A stretch of DNA of 64,000 nt. Origin: Streptomyces shenzhenensis. GTDB lineage: Bacteria; Actinomycetota; Actinomycetes; Streptomycetales; Streptomycetaceae. Positions 8,445-16,586 of this stretch are shown here, piece after piece. Numbering within the stretch: position 1 is the first letter of the stretch; every line of letters starts with the position of its first letter. A program made the translations under genes and the position numbers. Under the pieces are notes generated by a model, which made no database searches, was not told the origin of the DNA, and saw only the letters and a list, made by a program, of their open reading frames with translations. The stretch is from NCBI RefSeq assembly GCF_003688995.1, contig NZ_PENI01000034.1, positions 1 through 64,000 on the forward strand. Direction: 5' to 3'.

Positions 8445-9887
8445 ATGCCACGAGGAGCAGCCGACCGCAAGGTCTACGCCCACGCGAAGCTACGCCGGCT
8501 GCGCCGTGAGCACGGCATGAACCAGGTGGACATGGCCCGTGCTCTCGGTATCTCCACCAGCTACGCCAACCAGATCGAGCAGAGCCAGCGTCCGCTGACC
8601 GCGTCCGTTCTGCTGCGGGTCGCGGAGGTCTTCGGGGTCGACGCGGAGTTCTTCTCCGAGGCCGACGAGGACCGGCTTGCCGCCGATCTGCGGGCCGCGG
8701 TCGCCGACGAGGCGTGCGGGGTGGCGTCACTCGCCCCCGAGGAGATTACCGAGGCAGCCCGCGATCATCCTGACGTGGCGCGCGCCCTGGTCGCCCTGCA
8801 CCGCCGCTACCGCGACACGGTCGAACAGGCCGCCGCCCTGGGGTCCCCGGGACCGGCCGGCGGTCTGCTGCCTCCCGCCGAGCCGCACGACGAGGTACGG
8901 GACTTCTTCTACGCCCACCACAACCACTTCGAACCGCTCGACACCGAAGCCGAACGGACCGTCGGCACACTCGACCTGCGTCCGGGCAAAGCCGCCGACC
9001 CGCTGGCGGCGCTGCTCGCCGAGCGCCACCACGTCCGCGTCGTCCAGGCCGCACCGGGACGGGCCGGGGACGCGCGGCGCTTCGCTCCCGAAACCGGGCT
9101 TCTGTTCCTCTCCCCCTGGCTCAGCGACGGCCAGCGCGCCTTCCAGCTCGCCACTCAGCTCGCCCTGCTGGAGCACGGCCCGCTCCTCGACCAGCTGGCG
9201 GACAGCGCCACACAGCTGACCTCGCCGGAGTCACCGGCCCTTGCCCGTATCGGACTGGCGAACTATTTCGCGGGCGCGCTCCTCATGCCGTACACCGCGT
9301 TCCACACCGTGGCCGAAGAGGTGCGCTACGACATCGAGCTGCTCTCCGCACGCTTCGGCGTCGGGTTCGAGACGGTCTGCCACCGGCTGAGCACCCTCCA
9401 GCGCACGGGACGGCGAGGAGTACCGTTCTCCTTCCTGCGCGTCGACCGGGCCGGGAACATCTCCAAGCGGCAGTCCGCGACCGACTTCCACTTCTCCCGG
9501 CTCGGCGGCACCTGCCCTCTGTGGACGGTGTACGAGGCGTTCTCCGCACCCGGCAGGATCCTCACCCAGGTCGCCGAAATGCCGGACGGCAAACGGTACT
9601 TCTGGGTCGCACGCACCATCACGCGAGGGGGCTTCGGCCATCACGCCCCGCGCGCCGAGTTCGCCGTCGCCCTCGGCTGCGAATTGCGCCACGCTCACCG
9701 GCTCGTCTACGCCGAAGGTGTCGCCCTCGACGACCCCCGCGCCGTCACCCCGATCGGTCTCGGCTGCCGGATCTGCGAGCGCCGCGACTGCGTGCAACGG
9801 GCCCGTCCACCGGCGGGCGGGCGTCTGGCCGTCGATCCCGACCGGCGCACCTACGTGCCGTATCCGGTGGAGAGCACCGTGGGGTGA
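8445..9887 (+). CDS. PrpR/ScfR-type short-chain acyl-CoA-responsive regulator
   Basis: 480 residues from the ATG at 8445. The XRE-type helix-turn-helix is at about 10-65 (KLRRLRREHGMNQVDMARALGISTSYANQIEQSQRPL). It is followed by an IrrE/ImmA-like domain (about 150-300), in which no intact HExxH is seen, and a C-terminal DUF2083-type domain. The C-terminus carries Cys residues in GLGCRICERRDCVQRA, a conserved cluster in this family that may bind metal or Fe-S. Family members activate methylcitrate-cycle genes in response to propionyl-CoA. The divergent placement next to prpDBC supports that role here. Confidence 0.9.
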   Translation: MPRGAADRKVYAHAKLRRLRREHGMNQVDMARALGISTSYANQIEQSQRPLTASVLLRVAEVFGVDAEFFSEADEDRLAADLRAAVADEACGVASLAPEEITEAARDHPDVARALVALHRRYRDTVEQAAALGSPGPAGGLLPPAEPHDEVRDFFYAHHNHFEPLDTEAERTVGTLDLRPGKAADPLAALLAERHHVRVVQAAPGRAGDARRFAPETGLLFLSPWLSDGQRAFQLATQLALLEHGPLLDQLADSATQLTSPESPALARIGLANYFAGALLMPYTAFHTVAEEVRYDIELLSARFGVGFETVCHRLSTLQRTGRRGVPFSFLRVDRAGNISKRQSATDFHFSRLGGTCPLWTVYEAFSAPGRILTQVAEMPDGKRYFWVARTITRGGFGHHAPRAEFAVALGCELRHAHRLVYAEGVALDDPRAVTPIGLGCRICERRDCVQRARPPAGGRLAVDPDRRTYVPYPVESTVG

Positions 9888-9888
9888 C

Positions 9889-9924
9889 GGCGCCGGATCT
9901 CTCAGGGAGATGTCCAGCGGCGCC
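9889..9924. terminator. bidirectional hairpin terminator
   Basis: Nested inverted repeat between convergent genes: outer GGCGCC at 9889-9894 and 9919-9924, inner ATCTC/GAGAT at 9897-9901 and 9907-9911 with a 5-base loop. Confidence 0.7.
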
Positions 9925-9941
9925 GACGCAATGGTTTGCGT

Positions 9942-10721
9942 TCAGCGGTGGCGGAAGCCGGGTGAACGCTTGTCGGCGAAGGCGGCCATGCCCTCCTTCT
10001 GGTCGGCGGTGGCGAACACCGCGTGGAACAGGCGGCGTTCAAATCGGACGCCCTCGGCGAGCGTCGTCTCAAAGGCCCTGCCGACTGCTTCCTTGGCCAT
10101 CATCGCCACCGGCAGCGACATGCCCGCGACGGTCTCGGCTACCGCCAGCGCCTCCCCGACCAGCTCGTCGGCGGGCACGACCCGCGAGACCAGCCCGGCC
10201 CGCTCGGCCTCGGAGGCGTCCATGGTGCGCCCGGTCAGGCACAGTTCCATGGCCTTGGCCTTGCCCACCGCCCGGGTCAGCCGCTGAGAGCCGCCGATAC
10301 CGGGGATCACCGCGAGCTTGATCTCCGGCTGCCCGAAGACGGCGGTGTCGGCGGCGAGCAGGATGTCGCAGAGCATGGCCAACTCACAGCCTCCGCCCAG
10401 GGCGTAGCCAGCGACGGCCGCGACGGTCGGGGTCCGCAACTGTCCGAGCCGGTCCCAGGCGGTGAACCAGTCGGCGAGGTACATGTCCATGTACCCCTGT
10501 GGCTGCATCTCCTTGATGTCGGCGCCGGCCGCGAAGGCCTTCTGCGAGCCGGTGATGACGATGCAGCCACAGTCCGGGTCCCGGTCGAGGGCCTCGGTGG
10601 CGGCCACGACCTCGTTCATCACCTGGAGGTTCAGCGCGTTGAGCGCCTTCGGCCGGTTCAGAGTGAGCAGGGCGGTGCGGCCCTTGCGTTCGACCAGGAT
10701 GGTTTCATAGTCGGTGGTCAC
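9942..10721 (-). CDS. enoyl-CoA hydratase (crotonase family)
   Basis: 259 residues. Hydrates 2-enoyl-CoA; in this operon the likely substrate is methacrylyl-CoA from isobutyryl-CoA, an inference from context. Crotonase features are AFAAGADIKEMQ (oxyanion hole), GGGCELAMLCDILLAA with the first catalytic Glu, and GQPEIKLAVIPGIGG with the second Glu. The GTG start overlaps the mmsB stop (GTGA), so it is the last gene of the valine operon and translationally coupled. The EchA/short-chain hydratase class is clear; exact chain specificity is not. Confidence 0.9.
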   Translation of the reverse strand: MTTDYETILVERKGRTALLTLNRPKALNALNLQVMNEVVAATEALDRDPDCGCIVITGSQKAFAAGADIKEMQPQGYMDMYLADWFTAWDRLGQLRTPTVAAVAGYALGGGCELAMLCDILLAADTAVFGQPEIKLAVIPGIGGSQRLTRAVGKAKAMELCLTGRTMDASEAERAGLVSRVVPADELVGEALAVAETVAGMSLPVAMMAKEAVGRAFETTLAEGVRFERRLFHAVFATADQKEGMAAFADKRSPGFRHR

Positions 10722-11614
10722 GTGGCTTCTCCACTCCGGTTCCTGATGGTTCGTACGATGCCCGAGAAGTCCTCCGAGTCACCGACGCGTTCGGCGTAAT
10801 CCGCGTACAGTTCGGCCGCGCGGAGGCCGAGTTCCGCGTGCACGCCGCCCTCGTGGACGGCGTTGGCGGCCAGGCCCAGGTCCTTGGCCATCAGGGAGGC
10901 GGCGAAGCCAGGCCGGTAGTCACGGTTTGCGGGGCTGGTCGGCACTGGTCCGGGGACCGGACAGTTGACACTGAGGGCCCAGCACTGTCCGGAGGCCGTG
11001 GAGGCCACGTCGTACAGCGCCTGGTGGGACAGGCCGAGGCTCTCGCCGAGGACGAACGCCTCACTGACGGCGATCATGGAGACGCCGAGGATCATGTTGT
11101 TGCAGACCTTGGCGGCCTGTCCGGCACCCGGTCCGCCGCAGTGCACGGCTTTGTTGCCCATGGCCTCCAGCAGGGGGCGCGCCTCGGCGAACTCGCGTTC
11201 GCCCCCACCTGCCATGAAGGTCAGCGTGGCGGCCTCGGCACCGACCACCCCGCCGGACACAGGCGCGTCCAGGGCACGCTTCCCGGCGGCGAGGGCTCGC
11301 TCATGAGCCGTGCGTGCGTCGGCGACGTCGATGGTGGAGCAGTCGACGAACAGGGTGCCGGGGCGGGCGACCGCCAGGATGTCGTCGTAGAGGCCCAGGA
11401 CATGGCGTCCGGCGGGCAGCATGCTGATGACCACGTCGGCGCCGGCGACGGCCTCGGGCGCGGACGCGGCGGGCTCGACGCCGGTCCCGGCGGCGGCCTC
11501 CACAGCTGCGGTGACCAGGTCGTGGCCGATCACCCGGTGGCCGGTCTTGATCAGATTGGCGGCCATCGGGCCGCCCATGTGTCCGAGTCCGATGAACGCG
11601 ACGGTCCGGCTCAC
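10718..11614 (-). CDS. mmsB: 3-hydroxyisobutyrate dehydrogenase
   Basis: 298 residues from a GTG that overlaps the preceding hydrolase stop (GTGA). NAD-dependent oxidation of 3-hydroxyisobutyrate to methylmalonate semialdehyde in valine breakdown. Rossmann motif IGLGHMGGPMAANL at the N-terminus, beta-hydroxyacid-dehydrogenase motif DAPVSGGVVGAEAATLTFM near 120, and the catalytic Lys segment GAGQAAKVCNNM near 170. The order with its neighbours is that of an actinobacterial valine pathway operon. Confidence 0.93.
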   Translation of the reverse strand: MSRTVAFIGLGHMGGPMAANLIKTGHRVIGHDLVTAAVEAAAGTGVEPAASAPEAVAGADVVISMLPAGRHVLGLYDDILAVARPGTLFVDCSTIDVADARTAHERALAAGKRALDAPVSGGVVGAEAATLTFMAGGGEREFAEARPLLEAMGNKAVHCGGPGAGQAAKVCNNMILGVSMIAVSEAFVLGESLGLSHQALYDVASTASGQCWALSVNCPVPGPVPTSPANRDYRPGFAASLMAKDLGLAANAVHEGGVHAELGLRAAELYADYAERVGDSEDFSGIVRTIRNRSGEAT

Positions 11615-12678
11615 CAGACCACCTCCTCGGCGGTGTCGGATACGACGGCGAGGCCGAGTTCGCGCTCGCCGAGAGGGGTGAAGAAGCGCTCGACGTCCGC
11701 GTCGGTGACCTCGACGAGGGTCGGCGGCGACCAGCTGGGATCGCGGTCCTTGTCGATGACCTGGGCGCGGATACCCTCCACCAGGTCGGGGCTGCGCAGG
11801 CAGGCGCAGGAGATGCGGTACTCCTGGTCGAGGACCCGCTCCAGCGGGCCGAGCCGGCGGGCGCGGCGCAGCGCGGCCAGGGTGACCTTGAGGGCGGTCG
11901 GGGACTTGGCGAGCAGGTTTTCGGCGGTCTCCTTGGCGGCCGGGGCGCCCTGGGCGAGGAGCCGCTGGACGATCTCCTCGACGGTGTCCGCGGAGAAGCA
12001 GCCGTCGATCCAGTCCTGTCGACGGGCCAGTGCCCCCGGCGGCGGGTCCTGGACATGACGCCCGAGAGCCTCGCGTACCGGCAGCCGGGCAAGGTCGTCG
12101 ACGAAGGACCTGAGCGAGGCCGAGGGCACGCAGTAGTCGGCGAGCCCGCACAGCAGGGCGTCCGCGGCGCCGATCGGCGCGCCCGTCAGGGCGAGGTGGG
12201 TACCCAGTTCTCCGGGGGCGAGGGCGAGCAGGTAGGTGCCGCCGACGTCGGGGACGAAGCCGATGCCGGTTTCGGGCATGGCGATCCTGGACCGTTCGGT
12301 GACGATGCGGACGCTGCCGTGCGCGGAGACGCCGACGCCGCCGCCCATGACGATGCCGTCCATCACAGCGACGTACGGCTTCGGATAGCGGGCGATGCGG
12401 GCGTTGAGGCGGTACTCGTCACGCCAGAAGGCGGCCGAGGCGGTTCCGTCGCCGTCGCGGGCGTCGTCGTGAATGGCTCGGATGTCACCGCCGGCACACA
12501 GACCGCGCTCCCCCTCGCCGGTGATGACGACGGTCTCGACGGCCGGATCGTGCTCCCACTCCATGAGCGCCTCGTCGATGCGGAGCACCATGTCATGGGT
12601 GAGGGAGTTCAGGGCCTTGGGGCGGTTGAGGGTGATGTGGGCGGCGTGGCCGTCCGTACGGAACAGAACGTCGCTCAT
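11611..12678 (-). CDS. 3-hydroxyisobutyryl-CoA hydrolase
   Basis: 355 residues, the length of HIBYL-CoA hydrolases rather than plain enoyl-CoA hydratases (about 260). Releases free 3-hydroxyisobutyrate for MmsB. Crotonase fold with ERGLCAGGDIRAIHDDAR and VMGGGVGVSAHGSVRIVTE. MPETGIGFVPDVGG carries the catalytic Glu and Asp typical of the hydrolases. Its ATG overlaps the stop of the acyl-CoA dehydrogenase. Confidence 0.92.
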   Translation of the reverse strand: MSDVLFRTDGHAAHITLNRPKALNSLTHDMVLRIDEALMEWEHDPAVETVVITGEGERGLCAGGDIRAIHDDARDGDGTASAAFWRDEYRLNARIARYPKPYVAVMDGIVMGGGVGVSAHGSVRIVTERSRIAMPETGIGFVPDVGGTYLLALAPGELGTHLALTGAPIGAADALLCGLADYCVPSASLRSFVDDLARLPVREALGRHVQDPPPGALARRQDWIDGCFSADTVEEIVQRLLAQGAPAAKETAENLLAKSPTALKVTLAALRRARRLGPLERVLDQEYRISCACLRSPDLVEGIRAQVIDKDRDPSWSPPTLVEVTDADVERFFTPLGERELGLAVVSDTAEEVVW

Positions 12679-13823
12679 CCGAACGCCTCCGTCAGACCGC
12701 GGGCCACGATGACACGCATGATCTCGTTGGTTCCTTCCAGGATCTGGTGGACACGCAGGTCGCGGACGATCTTCTCGATGCCGTACTCACTGAGGTAGCC
12801 GTAGCCGCCGTGGAGCTGGAGCGCGCGGTCGGCGACCGAGTAGCCGGTGTCGGTGGCGAACCTCTTCGCCATCGCACACAGGTACGGCGCCTGTGGATCG
12901 CCCCGGTCGAGTGCCTGCGCGGCCTGCTGGACCAGGGCCCGGGCGGCGGCGAGTTCGGTCGCCATGTCCGCGAGCCGGAAACGCAGGGCCTGGGCGTCGA
13001 GGAGGCGTTGTCCGAACGCCTCCCGGTCGGCGAGGTGGGTCAGGCTGCGGTCGAGAGCACTGCGGGCGCCGCCCAGGGAGCAGGCGGCGATGCCGAGCCG
13101 GCCACCATTGAGGCCGTTCATGGCGATACGGAAGCCTTCGCCCTCACGGCCGAGGAGCCGGTCGGCGGGCAGGCGGACGCCGTCCAGGACGACCTGGCGG
13201 GTCGGCTGGGCGTTCCAGCCCATCTTCCGCTCGTTCGGCCCGAAGGCGAGACCGGGGTCGTCCTTGTCGACGACGAACGCAGAGACGCCGTCGGCGCCCT
13301 CGCCACCGGTGCGGGCCATCACGACGTACAGCTGGGAGGCCCCGGCACCGGAGATGAACTGCTTGACGCCGGTGAGCACCCAGCCGTCACCGTCCCGTAC
13401 GGCACGGCTCGTCAGGGCCGCCGCGTCCGAACCGGCGCCCGGCTCGGTCAGGCAGTAGCTGGCCAGGTCCTCCATGGCGCACAGACGCGGCAGCCACCGC
13501 TCGCGCTGGGCGTCGTCGCCGTAGCGGTCGATCATCCAGGCGACCATGTTGTGGATGGAGAGGTAACCCGCGATGGACGGGCAGCCGGAGGCGAGGGTCT
13601 CGAAGACGAGGACGCCGTCGGAGCGGGTGAGGCCGCTGCCGCCGGACGCCTCGCGGACGTAGACGCCGCCGAGGCCGAGCCCGGCGGCCTTGCGCAGGAC
13701 GTCGACGGGGAAGTGCTTGTCCCGGTCCCAGTCCAGGGCGTGCGGAGCAAGGTGGTCCTGGGCGAAGTCGAGAGTGGTCTCCACGAGGGCCTGCTGGTCC
13801 TCGGTGAGCAGGGTGCTGGTCAT
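12675..13823 (-). CDS. acyl-CoA dehydrogenase, probably isobutyryl-CoA dehydrogenase
   Basis: 382 residues, full-length FAD-dependent acyl-CoA dehydrogenase. ASYCLTEPGAGSDAAAL marks the flavin region and LHGGYGYLSEYGIEKIVRDLRV the C-terminal helical domain. VHQILEGTNEIMR holds the catalytic base Glu. Position between mmsA and the HIBYL-CoA hydrolase gene indicates isobutyryl-CoA to methacrylyl-CoA. It starts 6 bases after the mmsA stop. Confidence 0.9.
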   Translation of the reverse strand: MTSTLLTEDQQALVETTLDFAQDHLAPHALDWDRDKHFPVDVLRKAAGLGLGGVYVREASGGSGLTRSDGVLVFETLASGCPSIAGYLSIHNMVAWMIDRYGDDAQRERWLPRLCAMEDLASYCLTEPGAGSDAAALTSRAVRDGDGWVLTGVKQFISGAGASQLYVVMARTGGEGADGVSAFVVDKDDPGLAFGPNERKMGWNAQPTRQVVLDGVRLPADRLLGREGEGFRIAMNGLNGGRLGIAACSLGGARSALDRSLTHLADREAFGQRLLDAQALRFRLADMATELAAARALVQQAAQALDRGDPQAPYLCAMAKRFATDTGYSVADRALQLHGGYGYLSEYGIEKIVRDLRVHQILEGTNEIMRVIVARGLTEAFG

Positions 13824-13829
13824 GATCGC

Positions 13830-15353
13830 TCAACCCATCGTGGGGATGGTGAAGCTCGCGCCCTCGCGCAGACCGGCGGGCCAGCGGGAAGTCACCGTCT
13901 TCGTACGGGTGTAGAAGCGGATGGCGTCCGGTCCGTGCTGGTTGAGGTCACCGAATCCGGACCGCTTCCACCCGCCGAAGGTGTGGTAAGCCACCGGTAC
14001 CGGGATGGGTACGTTGACGCCGACCATGCCGGTGTTCACGCGACGGGTGAAGTCACGGGCGGTGTCTCCGTCGCGGGTGAAGATCGCGACGCCGTTGCCG
14101 TAGAGGTGCTCGCTGGGCAGACGCAGGGCCTCCTCGTAATCGGCGGCCCTGACGACGGACAGCACCGGTCCGAAGATCTCCTCCTGGTAGATGCGCATGG
14201 AAGGAGTCACCCGGTCGAAGAGGGAGGCTCCGGCGAAGAAGCCGTTCTCATGCCCCTCCAGGACGAAATCCCTCCCGTCCACGACGAGGTCGGCACCCTC
14301 CTCGACGCCGAGGTCAACGTAGGAGCGGACCCGGTCGACAGCGTCCTGGCCGACCAGGGGGCCGAAGTCGGCCTCGGGGTCGTCGCTACGGCCGATCCGC
14401 AGCGCACCGATGCGCTTCTTCAGCCGGGCCACGAGCGCGTCGGCAGTGTCCTCGCCCACCGGGACGGCGACGGAGATCGCCATGCAGCGCTCACCGGCCG
14501 AGCCGTACCCGGCACCGATCAGGGCGTCCACGGCCTGGTCGAGGTCGGCGTCCGGCATCACGATCATGTGGTTCTTGGCACCACCAAAGCACTGGGCGCG
14601 CTTGCCGCGGGCGGCGGCGGTGGCGTAGACGTGCGCGGCGATCGAGGTGGAGCCGACGAAGCCGAGCGCCGCCACGCGAGGATCTTCCAGGAGGGTGTCG
14701 ACGGTCTCTCGGGCACCATTGACGACGTTGAGGACGCCGGGCGGCAGTCCCGCCTCCAGGAACAGTTCGGCGAGCCGCAGCGGGACGGACGGGTCGCGCT
14801 CCGACGGCTTGAGAATGAAGGCGTTGCCGCAGGCCAAGGCAGGTGCGGCTTTCCACAGGGGGATCATCGCGGGGAAGTTGAACGGCGTGATGCCGGCGAC
14901 CACGCCGAGCGGGGCGCGCAGCGAGTGGACGTCGATGCCGGTACCGGCGTTGTCGGTGAACTCGCCCTTGAGCAGATGCGGGATGCCCGTGGCGAACTCG
15001 ACGACCTCCAGGCCGCGCTGGAGGTCGCCGTGCGCGTCGGCGACCGTCTTGCCGTGCTCGGCGGACAGCAGCCGGGCCAGCGTGTCCTTCTCCTGCTCCA
15101 CCAGTTGCAGGAACCTCATCAGAACGCGGGCGCGGCGCTGCGGGTTCCACTCCCCCCACCCACGCTGCGCCTGGCCGGCGTCGGCGATCGCCGCCTCGGT
15201 CTCGGCGCGGTTCGCGAGGGGCACCAGGGCTTGGACCTCGCCGGTGTTGGGGTCGTACACCTCGCCATAGGCCCCGGATGTCCCCGGGGTGTGCTTGCCG
15301 CCGACGAAGTGCGTCAACTCGCGCACGGAGGCGCGTTCGTGCTCTCGGATCAT
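13830..15353 (-). CDS. mmsA: methylmalonate-semialdehyde dehydrogenase (CoA-acylating)
   Basis: 507 residues. Oxidises methylmalonate semialdehyde to propionyl-CoA and CO2, the last step of valine breakdown. ALDH fold with GVVAGITPFNFPAMIPLW near 148 and the catalytic Cys in GSAGERCMAISVAVP near 288. First gene of the valine operon. The distance from its ATG to the upstream cobalamin riboswitch is about 190 bases, and the ribosome site (GAGAGCAGG) is modest. The propionyl-CoA it makes needs either cobalamin-dependent methylmalonyl-CoA mutase or the prp genes next door. Confidence 0.93.
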   Translation of the reverse strand: MIREHERASVRELTHFVGGKHTPGTSGAYGEVYDPNTGEVQALVPLANRAETEAAIADAGQAQRGWGEWNPQRRARVLMRFLQLVEQEKDTLARLLSAEHGKTVADAHGDLQRGLEVVEFATGIPHLLKGEFTDNAGTGIDVHSLRAPLGVVAGITPFNFPAMIPLWKAAPALACGNAFILKPSERDPSVPLRLAELFLEAGLPPGVLNVVNGARETVDTLLEDPRVAALGFVGSTSIAAHVYATAAARGKRAQCFGGAKNHMIVMPDADLDQAVDALIGAGYGSAGERCMAISVAVPVGEDTADALVARLKKRIGALRIGRSDDPEADFGPLVGQDAVDRVRSYVDLGVEEGADLVVDGRDFVLEGHENGFFAGASLFDRVTPSMRIYQEEIFGPVLSVVRAADYEEALRLPSEHLYGNGVAIFTRDGDTARDFTRRVNTGMVGVNVPIPVPVAYHTFGGWKRSGFGDLNQHGPDAIRFYTRTKTVTSRWPAGLREGASFTIPTMG

Positions 15354-15464
15354 GACTGCCTGCTCTCGTCAGGAGGGATCCGGGGATGGCGCGCCGGTCC
15401 CGCACACGGACGCGGGTGGCGTACGGGTGCCGGGGGCGCGAGATCGCGTATGGCCGGAGCCCCG

Positions 15465-15509
15465 TCAGACGGCGGGCTCACCAGGGCCGTGGGTACACAC
15501 CGGTGCCAT
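15465..15509 (-). CDS. possible 14-residue leader ORF between riboswitch and mmsA
   Basis: ATG at 15509 on the minus strand, encoding MAPVCTHGPGEPAV then TGA. It follows the riboswitch 3' element by about 40 bases and has a GGATGGAG ribosome-site-like sequence about 10 bases upstream. It may be a leader peptide, a remnant of a lost riboswitch-controlled gene, or chance. Confidence 0.25.
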   Translation of the reverse strand: MAPVCTHGPGEPAV

Positions 15510-15544
15510 GCGTGTCAGCTCCATCCTCGTGGACAACACGGAAC

Positions 15545-15715
15545 ATCCCGCGGCCGGTATCCTGACTCCCGGATCAGCGCGCGCCGTCCGCCTTCCCGAC
15601 ATCCAGCTCGTCAGTGGCGTCCTGCTCGACGGCACACTCCCCGGTCACAGTGGCGGGACCGTGCCGGATTCACACCGGCTTCCCTGCACCGCGGGCCTTG
15701 TACTCGGACTATATA
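15545..15715 (-). promoter_or_regulatory. cobalamin riboswitch upstream of the valine operon
   Basis: On the minus strand 15684-15645 reads GGAAGCCGGTGTGAATCC, then GGCACGGTCCCGCCACTGTGA. The 3' element GAGTCAGGATACCGGCC is at 15568-15552. This is a textbook adenosylcobalamin aptamer core. It reads toward mmsA and lies after the ECF S-component gene, so the next intact gene is mmsA. It closely resembles the riboswitch at 30.4 kb. Confidence 0.9.
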
Positions 15716-15770
15716 GTTGGACGTCCTAGCAAATCCAGTACTGACGGCCGTGTCCTCAGAACTTGGCTGG

Positions 15771-16586
15771 TCAGCGGGGTTCGGAATCGGCCGTTCGGGG
15801 CCCGGCGAAGCGCACCGATGCACGGAATCGCGCCTTGCGCGCCGCCCGCCGGAAGGTGGTCAGCACCGCTGGGCCGGCCAGCAGGATGCACACGAAGTTG
15901 GTGACGGCCCGGCCGGTGTCCCAGCCGAGGGACGTGGCGAGGTCGAAGGCGAGGTAGCGCTGCCACTGCTCGGTGAAGGGCAGTCCGGGCAGGTAGGCGA
16001 TGGAACTGTTCGGGTCCAGGGAGAACGGCCAGAAGGAGAGGTTGAGGAGGAAGCCGAAGAGGTAGCCGGACACGGAACCGTAGACAGCCAGCATGAGCAC
16101 CTCGCGTCGGCCGGTCGCCCGGGGAAGGAACCCGGCGAGCATGCCGACGAACGCGCAGCCGAACATCTGGTAGGGCATCCACGGCCCGACCCCGCCGGTG
16201 ATGAGCGCGGAGGCGAACAGCGAGGTGCAGCCGAGGGTGAAGCCGAAGCCGGCGCCGTAGACGCGGCCGGCCAGGACCAGGACGAAGAAGACGGTCTCGA
16301 TACCGGCGGTTCCGGCACCCAGGGGGCGCAGAGCGGCGTTGACGGCGGACAGAACGCCCAGCATGGCCAGGGCCTTGGAATCGATGCCGCCCTCGGCGAT
16401 CTCCGACAGCACCACGCACAGGACGAGCACCAGCAGCACGCCGAAGATGAGCGGGGGTGCGTAGTTGGAGCCGAACTTCCCTGGTGCGACGAGGAAAGGC
16501 CAGAAGAACGCGACAACACCGAGGAACGCGGCCAGTGTCATGACGACTCCGACGCGTGAGGTCAGGCGGATGGCGGCGGCCGTCAC
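15771..16586 (-). CDS. ECF transporter substrate-binding (S) component, predicted cobalamin/corrinoid specific
   Basis: 271 residues from the GTG that overlaps the stop of the ATPase gene (GTGA). At least six hydrophobic segments; GTAGIETVFFVLVLAGRVYGAGFGFTLG and VGPWMPYQMFGCAFVGMLAG resemble the CbrT-type S components assigned to cobalamin. It delivers the vitamin to the EcfT-EcfA module encoded just upstream. A C-terminal basic extension of about 40 residues (RRAARKARFRASVRF) is longer than in typical S proteins. Substrate assignment rests on the riboswitch at the head of the operon and on the surface proteins in it. Confidence 0.82.
   Translation of the reverse strand: MTAAAIRLTSRVGVVMTLAAFLGVVAFFWPFLVAPGKFGSNYAPPLIFGVLLVLVLCVVLSEIAEGGIDSKALAMLGVLSAVNAALRPLGAGTAGIETVFFVLVLAGRVYGAGFGFTLGCTSLFASALITGGVGPWMPYQMFGCAFVGMLAGFLPRATGRREVLMLAVYGSVSGYLFGFLLNLSFWPFSLDPNSSIAYLPGLPFTEQWQRYLAFDLATSLGWDTGRAVTNFVCILLAGPAVLTTFRRAARKARFRASVRFAGPRTADSEPR

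Noticed and set aside
12747..15716. 989-codon plus-strand open frame
   Set aside because: It is antisense to the acyl-CoA dehydrogenase and mmsA genes and has low-complexity Gly/Val/Glu composition without motifs.
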